Shown: positions 22,507 to 35,100, counted from the stretch's first letter. The stretch is 64,000 nt of DNA from Pegea sp. RAD2-039 (GCA_034620365.1 JAQGEQ010000179.1:806001-870000); one strand, 5' to 3'. The notes: generated from the sequence alone by a model not told the origin. Made by a program: numbers and translations.

Positions 22507-25341
22507 CTAATCTAAGTTTGAAGAATTGTTGTTATCAAAATTAAGCGAAATCATTTTCAGTATTTTCCAATGAGAGTGATCTTTAAGATGGGATCCATGG
22601 CTTTGTGTCCCATTTTCTCCCATATACACATAAGGAAGTCTTAACACCCAAATCGAATTATGACGTAATTGAATCTCGCGTTGACTGGGATAGAAGCTTA
22701 GCGAAGGAGTGAGTCCTGATACAACTTGTGGTTTGATAGAGATCTTCACTGAACATTCATCAGGAGTGACAATAAAGATCCTCATCAGTTGCCCGATCAG
22801 TGTCTTGCTTGGTCTGGTTGGGGCGTGAGGCGGAGGTGCACGAGAAATATGTTTGAAAATTGGCATGTCGTCTTCTAGAAGCGCTTGAACTGATTCAGGA
22901 TTAGATCCAGCGATACTTGATGATTTAATCATCTTATCATGAGCAGAGAAGAGAAAACGCTGACCTCTTAAGGTCTCGTATTCGTATCCCAGGTAGGCGA
23001 CCACTGACTTCCTATATGAGCTAACTTTTATGTCCTTTAAAGATATTTTTTTAGTTTCAGATGGAGCAGGCCAATTAGAGGCTGAAGTATCTTCTTGAGG
23101 CAAGTCAATGATCCAAGGAGCTAAAAAGTTGCTTCCTTGCACTATCCCTTGCATCTCAAGACCTTTTAAAGGATCATAAGATGATGAAGAACCGATTCGA
23201 ACTAAACTCCATGAATTGAAAAGCGGAAGAGCGCCTTCTGGCGTCAACGAGTGAATCATTCCTTCAGTAAACTTTTCTTTTGTGTCTTCATCTTCTGAAA
23301 ATGATGTAGATTTGAAGTTGGCGTCAATATCTTGACTTAAACTAAAAATGTAAGGACTCAAATCAACTTGTGTTGTTGATGAGGAGTTTTGAGAGAGTTT
23401 TGTAGTCAAGCTATCAACTTCTTCTTCCTCTTTACAATCTTCTTCTTCCTCTTCATCTTTACCAACATCCGCAACTTCCTCTTCTAACATCAACTCGCTC
23501 ATGTTCACTTCAATTGCAGAGGAGCTCAGATCTTCCATATACTCAGACATCTCTAGCTTGGATCCGTTTTCTTCTCCATTCTTCAACTGATAAACAGGAA
23601 ACTTGAAGATGTCATCGGGATCAAGAGCAGGAGTTTTGGTGGCGACAATCGCGTAGAAGTCGTTATTTGCTTCTTTTAAGGTAAATGGGTCTTCTCGCGG
23701 AAACTGCATTCTTCCACAATTGCTAGCAGCGATAGATCGAGATCGCGATGAATGTGGAATCGTAGTTAGGGAACTGTTTGGTTCCGATTTGGAATCTTCA
23801 GGTAGAAGATGGAATCGATGAATACAATGGCGCCCTGTTAAAGATCGTACTTCACATAATCGTCTTCCGTCGTTCCAAAATCCTTCGCACTGATCCTTCA
23901 ATATTTGTTCGTATTTATCACATGATGGTCCCCTTGCGTGTAACGAGTACATTGCAAGAGCTTGTGTGAGTTGATTGGAATGGACTTTGCTGGTATAGTG
24001 GCTCGGTAAACCATTCTGATAAGTCGCAGTAGCAAGCGTCACTAATTTACTACAACGTGCTTCACTGAAATGACTCTCAGGGTCTAATTGTATCAGAATT
24101 TGATTTTTTACTTCTTTAATTCTGTTTGAAACAGTAGTTTCATGATCTTCCTCAACTACATCATCAATCATTCCTTGAGTGAAAAAGAGTTCATGGAGTT
24201 TGTTGGCAACCCTCATCCAATTTTTCAACTGTGGGATTTCGAAATGAGCTAGAACTGGATTTCGGCCTCCGCTATCTTTAAAACCTTTCTTTTCTAGCAC
24301 CAGTTTTGTGTGAACTTTTATGAAGTTCAGCAAGGTGTTATTAGAATCAACTTTATCAACATCTTTCCATTCGGTTGGTGGATTGACTAGAAGTTTATAA
24401 GCTCTAGGTTTAGTTGTAGGATCACGATGTACCTCACACGATTTTTTAAGCTGTTGTAACATATTTTTGATAGGGTCATCATCATCTTTTACTTTATTAA
24501 ACTGGTCTGTCATGATATGAATATACATTTGATTCAGTGGAACAGTGAAGAGGTTATTGACAGCGTTGTTGGTTAAAACTCGTGAATGTCTCAAAATTGT
24601 GTAGACCTGATCCTCTAATTTGTATTCTAGTTTTTTTAGTGGTGGTAAATGTTGTTTTTTCTTCTTACTACTTGAATTTTCATAAGTATTCAATTCTGTT
24701 TTCAAACTAAACTTCTTCAAATGACACCTCATCATAATGATCAACAATCTAGGAGGACAGGGTCGGCCATGGACCCACCAATCTCTACCAACTGAGCATT
24801 CTTTCAAGGTTTCTTTCACTAAAGGTAAAAGTTTATTTCTCATAGAGTTAATATGATGGAAAAGTCTATCATAGCTGATATCAAAAGTGGAAACAGGATG
24901 AACAAGAAGAAGTAGGTGACTGATGGAGAATAAATAGACAAGTGACATTACTGTGTTTATTTCTTGTTGTTTCCAAAAGTCATGATTTTCTTTGTGAGTT
25001 GTTAGAGAGTTACCAAGAGCTGTACAGACATCTGCTAAGTGCCCAGCATCAAAGGTAGTTGTAAGATGAAGATATAAAATTCGATTTGCTTTATCATAAT
25101 ATCCTTCTATCTTTGGTTGAGCTGTTACAGGATCAAACTGAATATCATGATTTTGTGATTTTATGTAATCAGGATAAACAGAAGGAAATACAGAAGTGTT
25201 AGTAGCTGTGTTGATAAGCAAATTTTTCGACGTATGACCCCAAGTACCTTTTCCAAAAACACCAACTACACAAACTTCATCATTTTTTATACTTTCATCT
25301 AACTCTTCAATATGTGGGAATATCCAAGGCTCATTTTCCAT
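22507..25341 (-). CDS. SMG8: SMG8, regulator of SMG1 kinase in nonsense-mediated decay
   Basis: A single uninterrupted frame of 944 codons (human SMG8 is about 990). SMG8 with SMG9 binds and restrains the SMG1 kinase, which phosphorylates UPF1. Family marks in order: VCVVGVFGKGTWG near residue 25 (G-domain-like start), GYYDKANRILYLHL near 80, the block FWKQQEINTVMSLVYLFSIS, then HPVSTFDISYDRLF, RPCPPRLL, LEDQVYTILRHSRVLTNNA and FTVPLNQ, a disordered acidic segment (Glu-rich, about 635-660), and the C-terminal YLGYEYETLRGQRFLFS, GQLMRIFIVTPD and IWVLRLPYVY. It was first read as Rab3GAP1 from the N-terminus and then corrected. No intron in 2.8 kb, unlike most genes here. It sits between MRPL17 (250 bp upstream) and NUP43 (72 bp downstream). 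Confidence 0.93.
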   Translation of the reverse strand: MENEPWIFPHIEELDESIKNDEVCVVGVFGKGTWGHTSKNLLINTATNTSVFPSVYPDYIKSQNHDIQFDPVTAQPKIEGYYDKANRILYLHLTTTFDAGHLADVCTALGNSLTTHKENHDFWKQQEINTVMSLVYLFSISHLLLLVHPVSTFDISYDRLFHHINSMRNKLLPLVKETLKECSVGRDWWVHGRPCPPRLLIIMMRCHLKKFSLKTELNTYENSSSKKKKQHLPPLKKLEYKLEDQVYTILRHSRVLTNNAVNNLFTVPLNQMYIHIMTDQFNKVKDDDDPIKNMLQQLKKSCEVHRDPTTKPRAYKLLVNPPTEWKDVDKVDSNNTLLNFIKVHTKLVLEKKGFKDSGGRNPVLAHFEIPQLKNWMRVANKLHELFFTQGMIDDVVEEDHETTVSNRIKEVKNQILIQLDPESHFSEARCSKLVTLATATYQNGLPSHYTSKVHSNQLTQALAMYSLHARGPSCDKYEQILKDQCEGFWNDGRRLCEVRSLTGRHCIHRFHLLPEDSKSEPNSSLTTIPHSSRSRSIAASNCGRMQFPREDPFTLKEANNDFYAIVATKTPALDPDDIFKFPVYQLKNGEENGSKLEMSEYMEDLSSSAIEVNMSELMLEEEVADVGKDEEEEEDCKEEEEVDSLTTKLSQNSSSTTQVDLSPYIFSLSQDIDANFKSTSFSEDEDTKEKFTEGMIHSLTPEGALPLFNSWSLVRIGSSSSYDPLKGLEMQGIVQGSNFLAPWIIDLPQEDTSASNWPAPSETKKISLKDIKVSSYRKSVVAYLGYEYETLRGQRFLFSAHDKMIKSSSIAGSNPESVQALLEDDMPIFKHISRAPPPHAPTRPSKTLIGQLMRIFIVTPDECSVKISIKPQVVSGLTPSLSFYPSQREIQLRHNSIWVLRLPYVYMGENGTQSHGSHLKDHSHWKILKMISLNFDNNNSSNLD

Positions 25342-25591
25342 TTTAAAAATATTAACTAACAGATCATAGAATAAGAAAGATTTTAGAAAATTTAAACAAA
25401 CTGAAAACAGAAAATATTGTGATGAGATATTACAAAATGTTTCAACATCTAAAAAATCAAACTATTGATATTAAATAAATCTGAAAATGTTGGTTACAAA
25501 TCATAATTAGAAAATTTGTTTGAAATGAGTTAATATAGATAAACACATGCAACTTAAATATTATTTTTCTAATCTCAAACAACAACAATTC

Positions 25592-26083
25592 TTAGATTTT
25601 CTCTTCTCTCTGATTAAACCATTCATTTTTAGCAGCATTAATTAAAACATTTTGAAGAGAATGAGGATTAGGTTCCTTCAATGGTAAAGGTGGTAGTGGG
25701 TTTCCTTTTAACTCCAGTACAGCATGTCTACCAACCTTTTGATCTGCCGACTTTTCTCTTGGTAGCATTGCAACTCTAGTGAAATTTTTAAGATGATTTT
25801 CATATCGTGGAAGCAGTACATCAAATAATTTTCGTTTACATTCAGGTGTTGTAACCCAAAAGTCTACCATATCTCGGCAATATTTGTCTTCCTCACCATA
25901 TTTAGCAATTGTAATTAATCTATCCATGTACTTCTGAGTTTCATAAGCCTTTGGAAATGTTGATTCAATCCTCTCATTCATGATCAAGGCATTGACCAAA
26001 GACTTTAAAATATCTAAACGTTTCCAGGGTCCTTCAGGAGTCAATTTTCGAAACGGTTTTCCATGAGGTATTCCTCTAACCAT
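25592..26083 (-). CDS. MRPL17: Mitochondrial ribosomal protein bL17m
   Basis: Intronless, 163 residues (human 175). It is the large-subunit mitoribosomal protein of the bL17 family, near the peptide exit tunnel. Marks: HGKPFRKL at the N-terminus, a first helix with LDILKSLVNALIMNERIEST, the YMDRLITIAKYGE segment, DFWVTT, KLFDVLLPRYENH, FTRVAMLP, and AVLELKGNPLPPLP near the C-terminus; these follow the order of the animal protein. The start is the first ATG of the frame and aligns with the usual beginning. On the - strand a TTTTAG precedes the ATG by about 40 bp. F8A ends 329 bp upstream. Confidence 0.92.
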   Translation of the reverse strand: MVRGIPHGKPFRKLTPEGPWKRLDILKSLVNALIMNERIESTFPKAYETQKYMDRLITIAKYGEEDKYCRDMVDFWVTTPECKRKLFDVLLPRYENHLKNFTRVAMLPREKSADQKVGRHAVLELKGNPLPPLPLKEPNPHSLQNVLINAAKNEWFNQREEKI

Positions 26084-26412
26084 AGCTATTAAATTAAGTA
26101 GAACAGCTTTTAAGTCACTAAAACCTATAAATAATTTTGATAAATTCTAATGAATTTGCTAAAGAAAAAATAATTAGAGACAACATAAGCAAGAAGAATG
26201 TACAAAAAAGATTAAAGAAAAATTGTACATTTTAAAAAGATATGTATAATTGGTATATAATAGCAAAATAAATTTATAAACATCTTGAATAAAATTAAAT
26301 TAAATTAAAAAAAACTACAATAGAACATAAGATAACAAATCAAGAATTAAAGTTATTAAATTTTTGATTTAACTTAAATACATGTTTATATCCAACATTT
26401 ATTAATAACATA

Positions 26413-27375
26413 TCATGAAAGGAAATTAGGGTTTTTATATTCCTCAACTATAGTTTGAACTAAAAGATTTAAAGATGAAGGCAAAAATGTTTCTAGCTCA
26501 TTCTTTAAAAAAATCATTGACTCAACATTAAGACTAGAGCATGCCATTACAAAAGACTGCACAAGTAAAAAAAGTTTCTGAGATATGTTATTTGTTATCT
26601 TAGATTCTTTAGAGCCAGTAGCACTCCATGTATATCTTTGTAAAATGCTTGAATGCTCATTAGATATTTTCAGTGGATTGAAATTTAAAAACATTAATAA
26701 GAACACGGCCATTAACTCAATGTCTTTATGCAGCTCAGAAAAGGATATAATCAAAACTTTCCCATCATCCAAGTATCCGCCTTTTTCTTCAATAATCTTA
26801 AGAGCTTTTGTACAAGCAGTTAGAGCACCTGAATAATTTTTCATTTCAATTTGAAGTTCAGAAACCTTTTTTAAAGAAGTAACACAAAATGAAGGGAAGC
26901 CTTGATAGAGTTCAACAGACTGCTGGTACCTAACAAGTGATTCACTTTTGATGTTACTTTTACGTAGATAATCACCAAGTTCAACACATAAAGAGCCAGC
27001 TAGATGACAAATATCATGTAAAATATACAAATTTATGGCTTGATCATAGCAACCAACAGCTGAACGAAGATGTTCTCGAAAGTTAGGACATTTTGTTGCT
27101 TCTAAATAATCATCCCCATTAATAAAATATCTTGCAGCTCTTATAAGAGCTTCTATTTCATCAAAGTTATTTGATATACTTTGTTCACATTTTGCCATTG
27201 CTACACAACATAATCCAGAGTATTGAGAGCAACTTTTATTATCAAGATCCCTGGCAAGTTTGCTAAAGTTTGCACTCATTTCACTAACACTTGGTTTTTT
27301 TAAAAACCGTTTCTTCAGCTTAGACGAAACTGCTTTGTAAGTTGAAAAGAAATCTGATTCTGGTTCTGCTGTCAT
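26413..27375 (-). CDS. F8A1: 40-kDa huntingtin-associated protein (HAP40 / F8A)
   Basis: Intronless, 320 residues (human 371). HAP40 packs against huntingtin as a TPR-like alpha-solenoid. Marks: YKAVSSKLKKRFLKKPSVSE at the start, corresponding to the conserved R/K-rich N-terminus; ARDLDNKSCSQYSGLCCVAMA; TPR-like repeats in the middle (ALTACTKALKIIEE); then YTWSATGSK and ELETFLPSSLNLL toward the end. The Pro/Ala-rich insertion of the mammalian protein is absent, which accounts for the shorter length. The human gene is also intronless (recalled). It is the upstream gene of the block F8A-MRPL17-SMG8-NUP43. Confidence 0.85.
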   Translation of the reverse strand: MTAEPESDFFSTYKAVSSKLKKRFLKKPSVSEMSANFSKLARDLDNKSCSQYSGLCCVAMAKCEQSISNNFDEIEALIRAARYFINGDDYLEATKCPNFREHLRSAVGCYDQAINLYILHDICHLAGSLCVELGDYLRKSNIKSESLVRYQQSVELYQGFPSFCVTSLKKVSELQIEMKNYSGALTACTKALKIIEEKGGYLDDGKVLIISFSELHKDIELMAVFLLMFLNFNPLKISNEHSSILQRYTWSATGSKESKITNNISQKLFLLVQSFVMACSSLNVESMIFLKNELETFLPSSLNLLVQTIVEEYKNPNFLS

Positions 27376-28758
27376 TATGAAATGTTCACTGATTATTTTA
27401 GATAATCTTTAATCTGAAAGAGAAACAATATAAGATACTAGAAGCTTGAAGTATTTTTGGATGAAATCTGACTATTATGAAAATATTCTAGCTATAACTC
27501 ACTGAGAACAGTTAGAAATATATTCAAACTTAATCATTCTTAAAACTATATTATTTTATACAAAGTTATATTTGCTAATTTAAAAAATAAATAAGAAGAA
27601 AAGTTTCTTATTTCTGCATTTATTAGAAATTTAGTAACAAACTGTCATAGAAATTAATTATCAACAAATATATACCATAAAATAAATTTAAACCAGAAAT
27701 TAAACTATTAATTAATTTGTTTAAAAAATTAACAACCATCTAAACAAATGTAATGAAACACAACTAGACATATGCACAGATAACCACTATTTATTTATTT
27801 CAATAAATGCAAAGGAGGGTGCCTGAAGAAAGCACCTCCCACTAACACACATTCTCACAAATAATACCTATTATATACAATTATTTGGCTATACTTCTAT
27901 GCTTTATATCAAATGTTTTCAAATAAACAAAATTATAAATAATAAAAATATACATAGTTATATACAGTAACTTTGCATAAATTAAGATTTGAAACTGAAT
28001 AACTAATGATATAAATTATTCACTTTAAAAAATTCAAATAGTTAAAAAAATTGTTAACAAAATTCATTATTTAGTTTGATGAAAGTTTGAAAACCTTTTT
28101 TTACTTATGTAAAGTAGCCCTTATAGAGTTTATTTCTTTGGAAATAAATCTAGAAGATAAGCTCATTAATTCATCAGTTTAAATTTCTACTTTCCATTCA
28201 GTTTCTATTAGTTACAACTTCTTATGAACTTTTTGAGATATAGAATTATACCCATACTAAAATGGCACTACATAAATACCAAGAAAGATTTATATATATC
28301 TGTATTTAAAAATACAAAATACTTAATTCAAAGTTATGAAACAAACCTATCAAATCATCATAAATAATATTTTGATAATTTAAATCTAATAACAAATTGT
28401 TGATGCAATACAGGTTTATAATTTTTCTAAAATTCACGAAACTAGTCTAATCTGGTCATTTAGTATTTTAGACTAATTATGTACAAAAACTTTTAAATAA
28501 AAAACTGGTATTACAAATTTGAATTTTTTCTGAAAAGTTGATAAAAGTCATTTCGATACTTTTAGCTATTCAATTTTAGAGGCATTTATCGACTGTAGCA
28601 ACAACCAATCATTTTCTCTATATATTCTTCAGCAGCATACCAAACCATATAAACTAAAATCTTGATGACGATAAATTTTGAAGTATCGCTTTGATAGTGA
28701 CCGTTTCAACTAGACTTTTTAGACATAAAACCAAACATTTTCATTTAAAGTTTTGTGA
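27376..28758. other. Intergenic between F8A and a LINE relic
   Basis: AT-rich, with a SINE tail at 27786-27885 listed separately. No gene seen. Confidence 0.45.
27786..27885 (-). mobile_element. SINE, 3' part
   Basis: Reverse complement matches the body and tail of the SINE at 53990-54180: ATGTGTGTTAGTG, then a GCTTTCTTCAGGCACCCTCC-like segment, then GCATTTAT and an AAATAAAT tail. The tRNA-like head is missing. Confidence 0.7.
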
Positions 28759-28759
28759 A

Positions 28760-29060
28760 CTTCTTATCGCTGATGGCGCTGCAAAGAATAAAATCTTGCT
28801 TCACGGAGGCCGCAAAAACCTTCAAGGAGCACCAACCTGCTACGTGTGACAATTATCATCCTCTTCATATTACTATTAACAAAAAGAGACTCAGTTCTGT
28901 TCAGTATTTCAAGTATCTGGGCAGCTTATCATAATTTAATGCTAACATTAATAAAAAAAGGACTTGTTACGGCGAACTCTTGATGTAAAATGATTGAGAA
29001 CAACTTTGACTCGGTATCTGATCTGAATTATTGTGAATAGTAGAAGCTACTTTGCTAACA
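28760..29060 (+). mobile_element. Non-LTR reverse transcriptase fragment
   Basis: The + strand translation has KKRLSSVQYFKYLGSL, the common LINE motif after the palm domain (V-x-x-F-x-YLGS). Stops follow. No other part of an element is recognisable; it may belong to family LINE-A. Confidence 0.6.
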
Positions 29061-29651
29061 AATATATAGTATCTGTAACTTGCAGAAAATGTCATTTGAT
29101 GTATTATTAAGATGATAGAAACAGTTTTAATTATTTAGTTAACATATTTTTCAGTTTTGTTTGGCTGCATAACTTAAGAATATATGAAGAAGAAAAATTT
29201 CCTAATTAATTTTTTTAAACAAATTTGATAAATCTAGAAGCAGATGACTTCTCAGTACCCAAACACTGAAAGACATATTTATCTATAAGACAACTGTAAG
29301 TTCATATTATTGACCGAGTAGCTTTACAGATTAAAGTTGTAAAATGATCTAACTACTTTTTAAATATATCTCATCTTTTTTTCAACTTTATTTAAAGACA
29401 AATTTATGACAAAAACAAAAACTTTTGTTGCTCAAGTGTTGCTTATAGTGTTGGTAAGACTTATTAATAGCAGTTTACATTAGCATCATATTTATCTACG
29501 AGGGTATAGACTTACTAACTTAAAAATGAACAAAACAAATTCTAGAAAAGATTTAAAATTTATTGTAACAGAAAGATTTCTTCTTGTTCAGAGAGATTTT
29601 CATGAAACTGTTCTACGATAAGTTTATTTGTGGTAAAAATGAAGATTCTAT
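29061..29651. other. Intergenic, 3' of TFAM
   Basis: AT-rich DNA; nothing recognised. Confidence 0.4.
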
Positions 29652-32141
29652 TCATTTAGTATCAGCTCCACCAGGTAATAGATCAAATCTGCCTTCATCT
29701 TTTAACTTCTCTTTATATTCATTCAAATCATGTAGATAATCTTCTTTTAATTCCAAATAAGATTTTATATATTTCTAAAATATAATTATTTATTTATTAA
29801 ATAATTGGGTTAATAATAGCAAATATTCAATTAAGTGTAAAACATAATTTATGACTAATAAACAGTTTAATATCAAATATGATGAAAACAACAAAAAACG
29901 ATATTAAATCAGTTTAAATCAAGTAACATTTTTCTTAACATCATATCAAATAAACCAATAGATATTCAATCCAGCAATAAACCTTACTTGTTTTTCAACG
30001 TCTGAAAGATCTTTCCATTCTAACGATATAATTCTGATAATTTCACTTGTAGAATATTTTGCTTTATCAAACAAAGGAAATTTTGACTGTACAAAAATGT
30101 TGTAAGCATTTAGTAGTCGCTTCGGTTTTCCATAATACTTCTCAAGCTAAAAACAAATGCTTAGTCAAAACTTTGGTATAATCAAGTAACAGATAAGTAT
30201 ATTTTATGAGTAACAATTTTACAATCAAGCTCTGTAAGCCAAAGTAGCAGGTGGAAGCAAATTGATAGTTATATTCCTGTTTCTGCATGGAATTTTCATT
30301 TTTTATATAATATTATAGTTTGCTATTAAATCAAAAACCATGACAATAAAACTCTAGCATCAAATTATTATAAAATTTTTATCCGAGTTGAACAAAAATA
30401 TTAACAAATTTATATATACTTGTAAAAAAGAATGTTATTAAATATTTTTTGGCATATTACTTTGTTTAAAGTATAGAAAAGTTTTCAGATTGAAAAAATT
30501 TTTTTGGCCACCAAATAGCTTTATTTTTCATTTATTTAATTCAGTTTGAAAAAGTAAAAAAAAATCAAAAAGTTTTAGCAAGAATACAAACTGTGAAAGT
30601 CAGAACGAGAAATAAGTTTAACAGCTTTAGAATTTAGCTACAAAATTAGAAATATAAATCAAAAAAGTCATTTAAATGTCTAATAATTAGGTCATCTTAA
30701 AGGCAAACTAAAAACCACATTTTGTTAAGTCATACTCATTAGAAAAAAAATGTTCCAGTGTTAAAAAGAAACTTAAATTACAATTTGAACACAAATATAT
30801 CTCTTTTTTTATATATCTTTCTATATAGAATAATAAAAATAAAAAACAAAATCAAGAAAAAAAAGCTAAATATAAGCCTCAACAAAATAATTAATATTTT
30901 ATGTAAAATAGTTTATATCATTGTAACATCAGAAAAAGGACATTATATTCCATTAAGACTTTAGATGAAGAAAAGCAATTATAACATGACACAATATCAA
31001 CTTAAATCTAATCATTCATGACAATCTAGAACCTATAGAAGATTAAAAAGATGTAAATACCCTCCTTCTCATTTATTGAAATAAATAAATAGATCACAAA
31101 ACTCACATACTATTATATAATAACATGAAATTATTACGAAGATTTATATATATACCTTCCTCTTGGCAGCCTTTTTTCTTTTTATACGTTTAAATAACTT
31201 ATCTTGCTTTAATTTATCTTTTAAATCATCATCAAGAGAAAGCAAATAATCATTTATCTTCAGATTGTAAGCTTTCCTTAATTCTTTACTTTTTAATATA
31301 TATTTCTGTAAATAAAACAAAATATATTTGGAATGCATAAAATGAAAGAGAATAATAAAAGTTTAATTTTCCTTAAATTTTATAGAAATCAAATATATAT
31401 ACAATAGTTTTTTATGTATAAAAGTTACAAAATATTGTATTATTATGATAGATAAATAAGTTAATCATAAGTGTCACCTCCTTCTCTATAACTTCTAAAT
31501 TTTTCCACAAATTGGCTTGTAGCCGTATAAAATCTTTTGAAGAAACATCTATGAATAATATTTAAAACAAATCATAATATTAGAATGATAATAGCTGAAA
31601 TAAAATACCAAATAGATCAAACCAATAGAAGAAAAGTTTTTAAATAAACATACAAGTTGATCTTTCTTACACCAAATAATTTTCTTATAGAAGAAACTTA
31701 TTTCCTATAATTTACCCTTTGGTTTTGATTTTTTGTGTAAGAACAATGCAAAACTTGTCAAGGGAAAGGTTGGTTTGGTGGTGAATAATTTTTTGGAGGT
31801 TCCCACTTGCAGTATATTCACAGAAATACTAAAATTCAAAGGAAATTAAACATTTATTGTTAAAGTATATGTATTTATCTATAATCTAATTATGAAGATA
31901 TTTTATTGATAATCAAAAAGAAGCATTTAGTACGAGACATTTAATGATGAAATTAAAACAATCAGAAATATATTTTGATCAAATGTTATCAAAAATATAA
32001 AAAACAAATTATTGATAAGGCAATTTTTGTAATAAAAAAATAATAGTTTTCTGAGGCTAATAAAAAATACAAATTAAAGACAATTAGTAAATATAGTTAC
32101 CACTTTTTAACAAATGAGATAGCACTGGAATAATTGAACAT
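29652..32141 (-). CDS. TFAM: Mitochondrial transcription factor A (two HMG boxes)
   Basis: Exons in coding order: 32141-32101, 31828-31716, 31548-31478, 31305-31156, 30146-29988, 29774-29652; phases agree, 218 residues (human 246). TFAM bends and packages mtDNA and activates its promoters. The N-terminus MFNYSSAISFVKK is a plausible matrix presequence. Box A runs about residues 30-95: KPTFPLTSFALFLHKK, then a helix with DFIRLQANLWKNL and EKYILKSKELRKAYN. A Lys-rich linker (RIKRKKAAKRK) follows. Box B: GKPKRLLNAYNIFVQSKFP, IIRIISLEWKDLSDVEKQ, LHDLNEYKEKL. The short acidic tail ends LLPGGADTK. The first exon is the least certain; a different ATG at about 32370 breaks phase and was discarded. 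Confidence 0.85.
31061..31092 (+). repeat. SINE tail fragment in TFAM intron
   Basis: CCCTCCTTCTCATTTATTGA followed by AAATAAATAAATAG resembles the last 30 bp of the SINE at 54150-54180 and 27786-27825. Too short to be sure. Confidence 0.35.
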
Positions 32142-35100
32142 AATTTTAATAATTGTTCAAATGCATGAACTTATTCGATTTCCTCTTTTTAAAACTTCAA
32201 TAATTTACTACTAAAACGACCGATTAAATTTCTGGTTTAGACCTTAAGCAAAAAATAATAATTAAACATATCTGAAAAAAGATTGAATTACAACTCACTT
32301 TATCAGTAACTAAAATAAATATCCCGACAAATTTTTTAAACTTCAAATTTGGCTGAGATTTTCTGCTAGTCATATTTATTATTAAAAGATTACAATTATC
32401 TATTTTATATAGAAGAAAGGTAATATTAATATTGAAATTAAACACAGTAAAATGAAACATAGAAAAGTTCTTTTACTTGCATACATTTAGTTTCTATATG
32501 CACATAATTATGTACGTGCTAATTTCATAGAAACAGTTTATTGCGACGAATTGATTATATAGTTTTGTTACTTTTATACATTATTTTCCTCTTTTTTGTT
32601 TTTGTTTACATTTTTTCATTTATTTCTTAAAATTGTAGTTCATTGATAGACGGTCATGATTTTTAACACTTTGACTATTTAATGATTAACTTTAAATCAT
32701 TTTAATGACTAACTATTTTATACTATTTATTTCATTGAATAATAAATCAAATAATTTACATTCTCGTGTAAGAATTTAAACTCAGTTTTAATTTGAATAT
32801 TCCCAATTGCAAATTTTATTTCAATATAAAATAATTAAATAAAGCTAATCACCAAAGAATGAAGCTCAATATTGACCTTTGGTAGTGGAGATTTGTCATA
32901 CTAATTATTTTACATAAAATTAACCTGATCTTGACTCTCGAGTAACTAACTTTTGAAAATTAATGAAAACGTATTCACGTTAAGTTTACAAGTCGAGAAT
33001 AATATCAATTGCCTATGTTGGAGTCTTTTTATGTTTTTTCTTCTACTGAAGCTCTATTTTTTGTAGTTCACGGGCTTTATAGCTTTAAAACTAACTTTTA
33101 ATTATTTTATATATTTAACGCATGATTGTAAATAACAAATTAAACACATCTTATACTAACACATTTATAAATTTCTATTGCTTAGCAAAGTTCATACCCC
33201 ATTTACCTTCTGAATTCTTCATTGTTGGATATAAACTCGGGTTCTCACAGTTGCATTAAACACTTGAGAGATAATAATTTAGCTGCGATTAACAAGGTAA
33301 ACATAAATAGAAACATTTTTGTATAAACTTAAATTTGTTTATTTTTATATAAAAGAAATATTTGCTGTTAACTAGAAATATTGCTTATGAATATGCAACA
33401 TATAGATGTAACAGATTCAATAATGATTACTATTTTGATTCATTGATTTAATTTTAAAAAGTTGATATACATACACTTTTATCGTTATTATGCTTCAAAC
33501 CAATATTTTTATTTAGATTATTTTTCAATTAACTTTACTGGCATGTATGATAGAAAAACTTTTTAAAATGTAAAAGATAACTTTAACATTTTATCACAAC
33601 CTTTAGTTTTCCTCATTTTTCTTTCTTAGTTTTATTTCATGATGAATTTTATTTCTAAGTTCCCTTTTTGCTGATAAGATAGATTTTAGATATATTTGAT
33701 TTATTTTAAAAAATGATGATTTGCAGTTTTAAAAACCTTAAAAATAAAATTAAAAGAACTTAACTTAATCAACTTAAATTACTTTGATAAAAATTTTAAC
33801 TGTTATTAAGAACTTATTTCACTTTTATTCATAAAAAGACCACAAAGATTTTATCAAAGCTAAGTTACTGTATGTGACGTCATAAGGAACTTTCTCTCGT
33901 TTAATCGCGCGGCTCTTTCACATGTCTCACTTGTGCTAGTACAACGCTGTAACTAAGAACAAAACTGTGACCATAGAAACTAAACTGGCAAGTCTTAGCA
34001 CAATAGCTACTCTGAACAATGAATAACAAACTAGAGTTTGTCATTTTACACTTATTAGTGAAAACAAATTTATAAAATTCTTTGCATCATATTTCTCAAC
34101 GTCAAGTTTTTTTTAAAACAGGTATAAATTGTCATCAACAGTCATTACTGAAGTTATTATATGAACCAATTATTATAAAAGTCAAATGTTTGACAAAAGT
34201 TGATTTATTTTTCTAAATTCAACTCTTTTTTAAAATAACGAAAGAAATCAGCTGAAAATGTTCAACAAATATTTGGAAAATATATTTTTGTGTTAGAAAT
34301 ACACATATTCTTTATTAAATTACAATAGAATAAGCTATTGGTTCAATATTTGTTAAAATAAATTTTCTTAAAACTGGTTAGTAGAAGTATTTGATTGATA
34401 CAAAATCTAATTATCATAAGTTTAATTTTAAATTGATTTGAAAATTTGTGAAGCAAACATCTGTTGCTCATGCTACACACACACACGAAATGAAAATGTC
34501 TATGAAAAATTAATGAAGTTTTTGAAGCAATTTCTAAAAGCAGTTTTTTCAATTCGAGTCCATTTTGGAAAAATCTAACAAACTTCTTAAGAGGTTTTTT
34601 GTCAATCAAATAATTTATAATAAAAGCAAATCAGTTTGTTAGTTTTTACTTTTATGTTAAATATTTAAATGTGATGTACTATTCTTGAAACAAAAACAAA
34701 TACTTTTTAGACTTATACTTTAAAAATTTCAAATTATGCTTGACTTTTTCAAACTTGAAGTTATTCAAACTAAGGATTCATTAATTGAAAAAATAAATTT
34801 CGTTTTGATTTGAAGAAAAAGAGAACTCAAAACAGTAAATAAAAAATGTCTTAAAAATTAGTTTGTCAATTGGAGCAGTGAGTTTAGTAAAAGTGAAGAT
34901 CAAAATTAACTTTCAACCACTTAGAAACGACTTAAAAATAAAACTTTTGTTCATTTAGAATCATTTCAAACAAAGCAAGTGTATCAAGCAGTATCTAGAC
35001 AACAGAAACAAGAGAAGAAAACACCACTCCTTGTAGAAAACAGAAGAGTAACTCTTTAAACACATGACCACGTGACTACTCATTAACTCTCTCTTCTAAC

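Noticed and set aside
22507..25341. First impression of Rab3GAP1 for the 944-codon gene
   Set aside because: The blocks FWKQQE, LVYLFSIS, DISYDRLF, RPCPPRLL and the C-terminal WVLRLPYVY fit SMG8, not Rab3GAP1.
32341..32460. Alternative first exon for TFAM starting MTSRKSQPNLK
   Set aside because: The donor leaves phase 0 while the next exon needs phase 2. The ATG at 32141 gives the right phase and a better presequence.
34343..34609. 88-codon - strand frame between TFAM and alpha-tubulin
   Set aside because: No domain, no splice context, and low-complexity composition.
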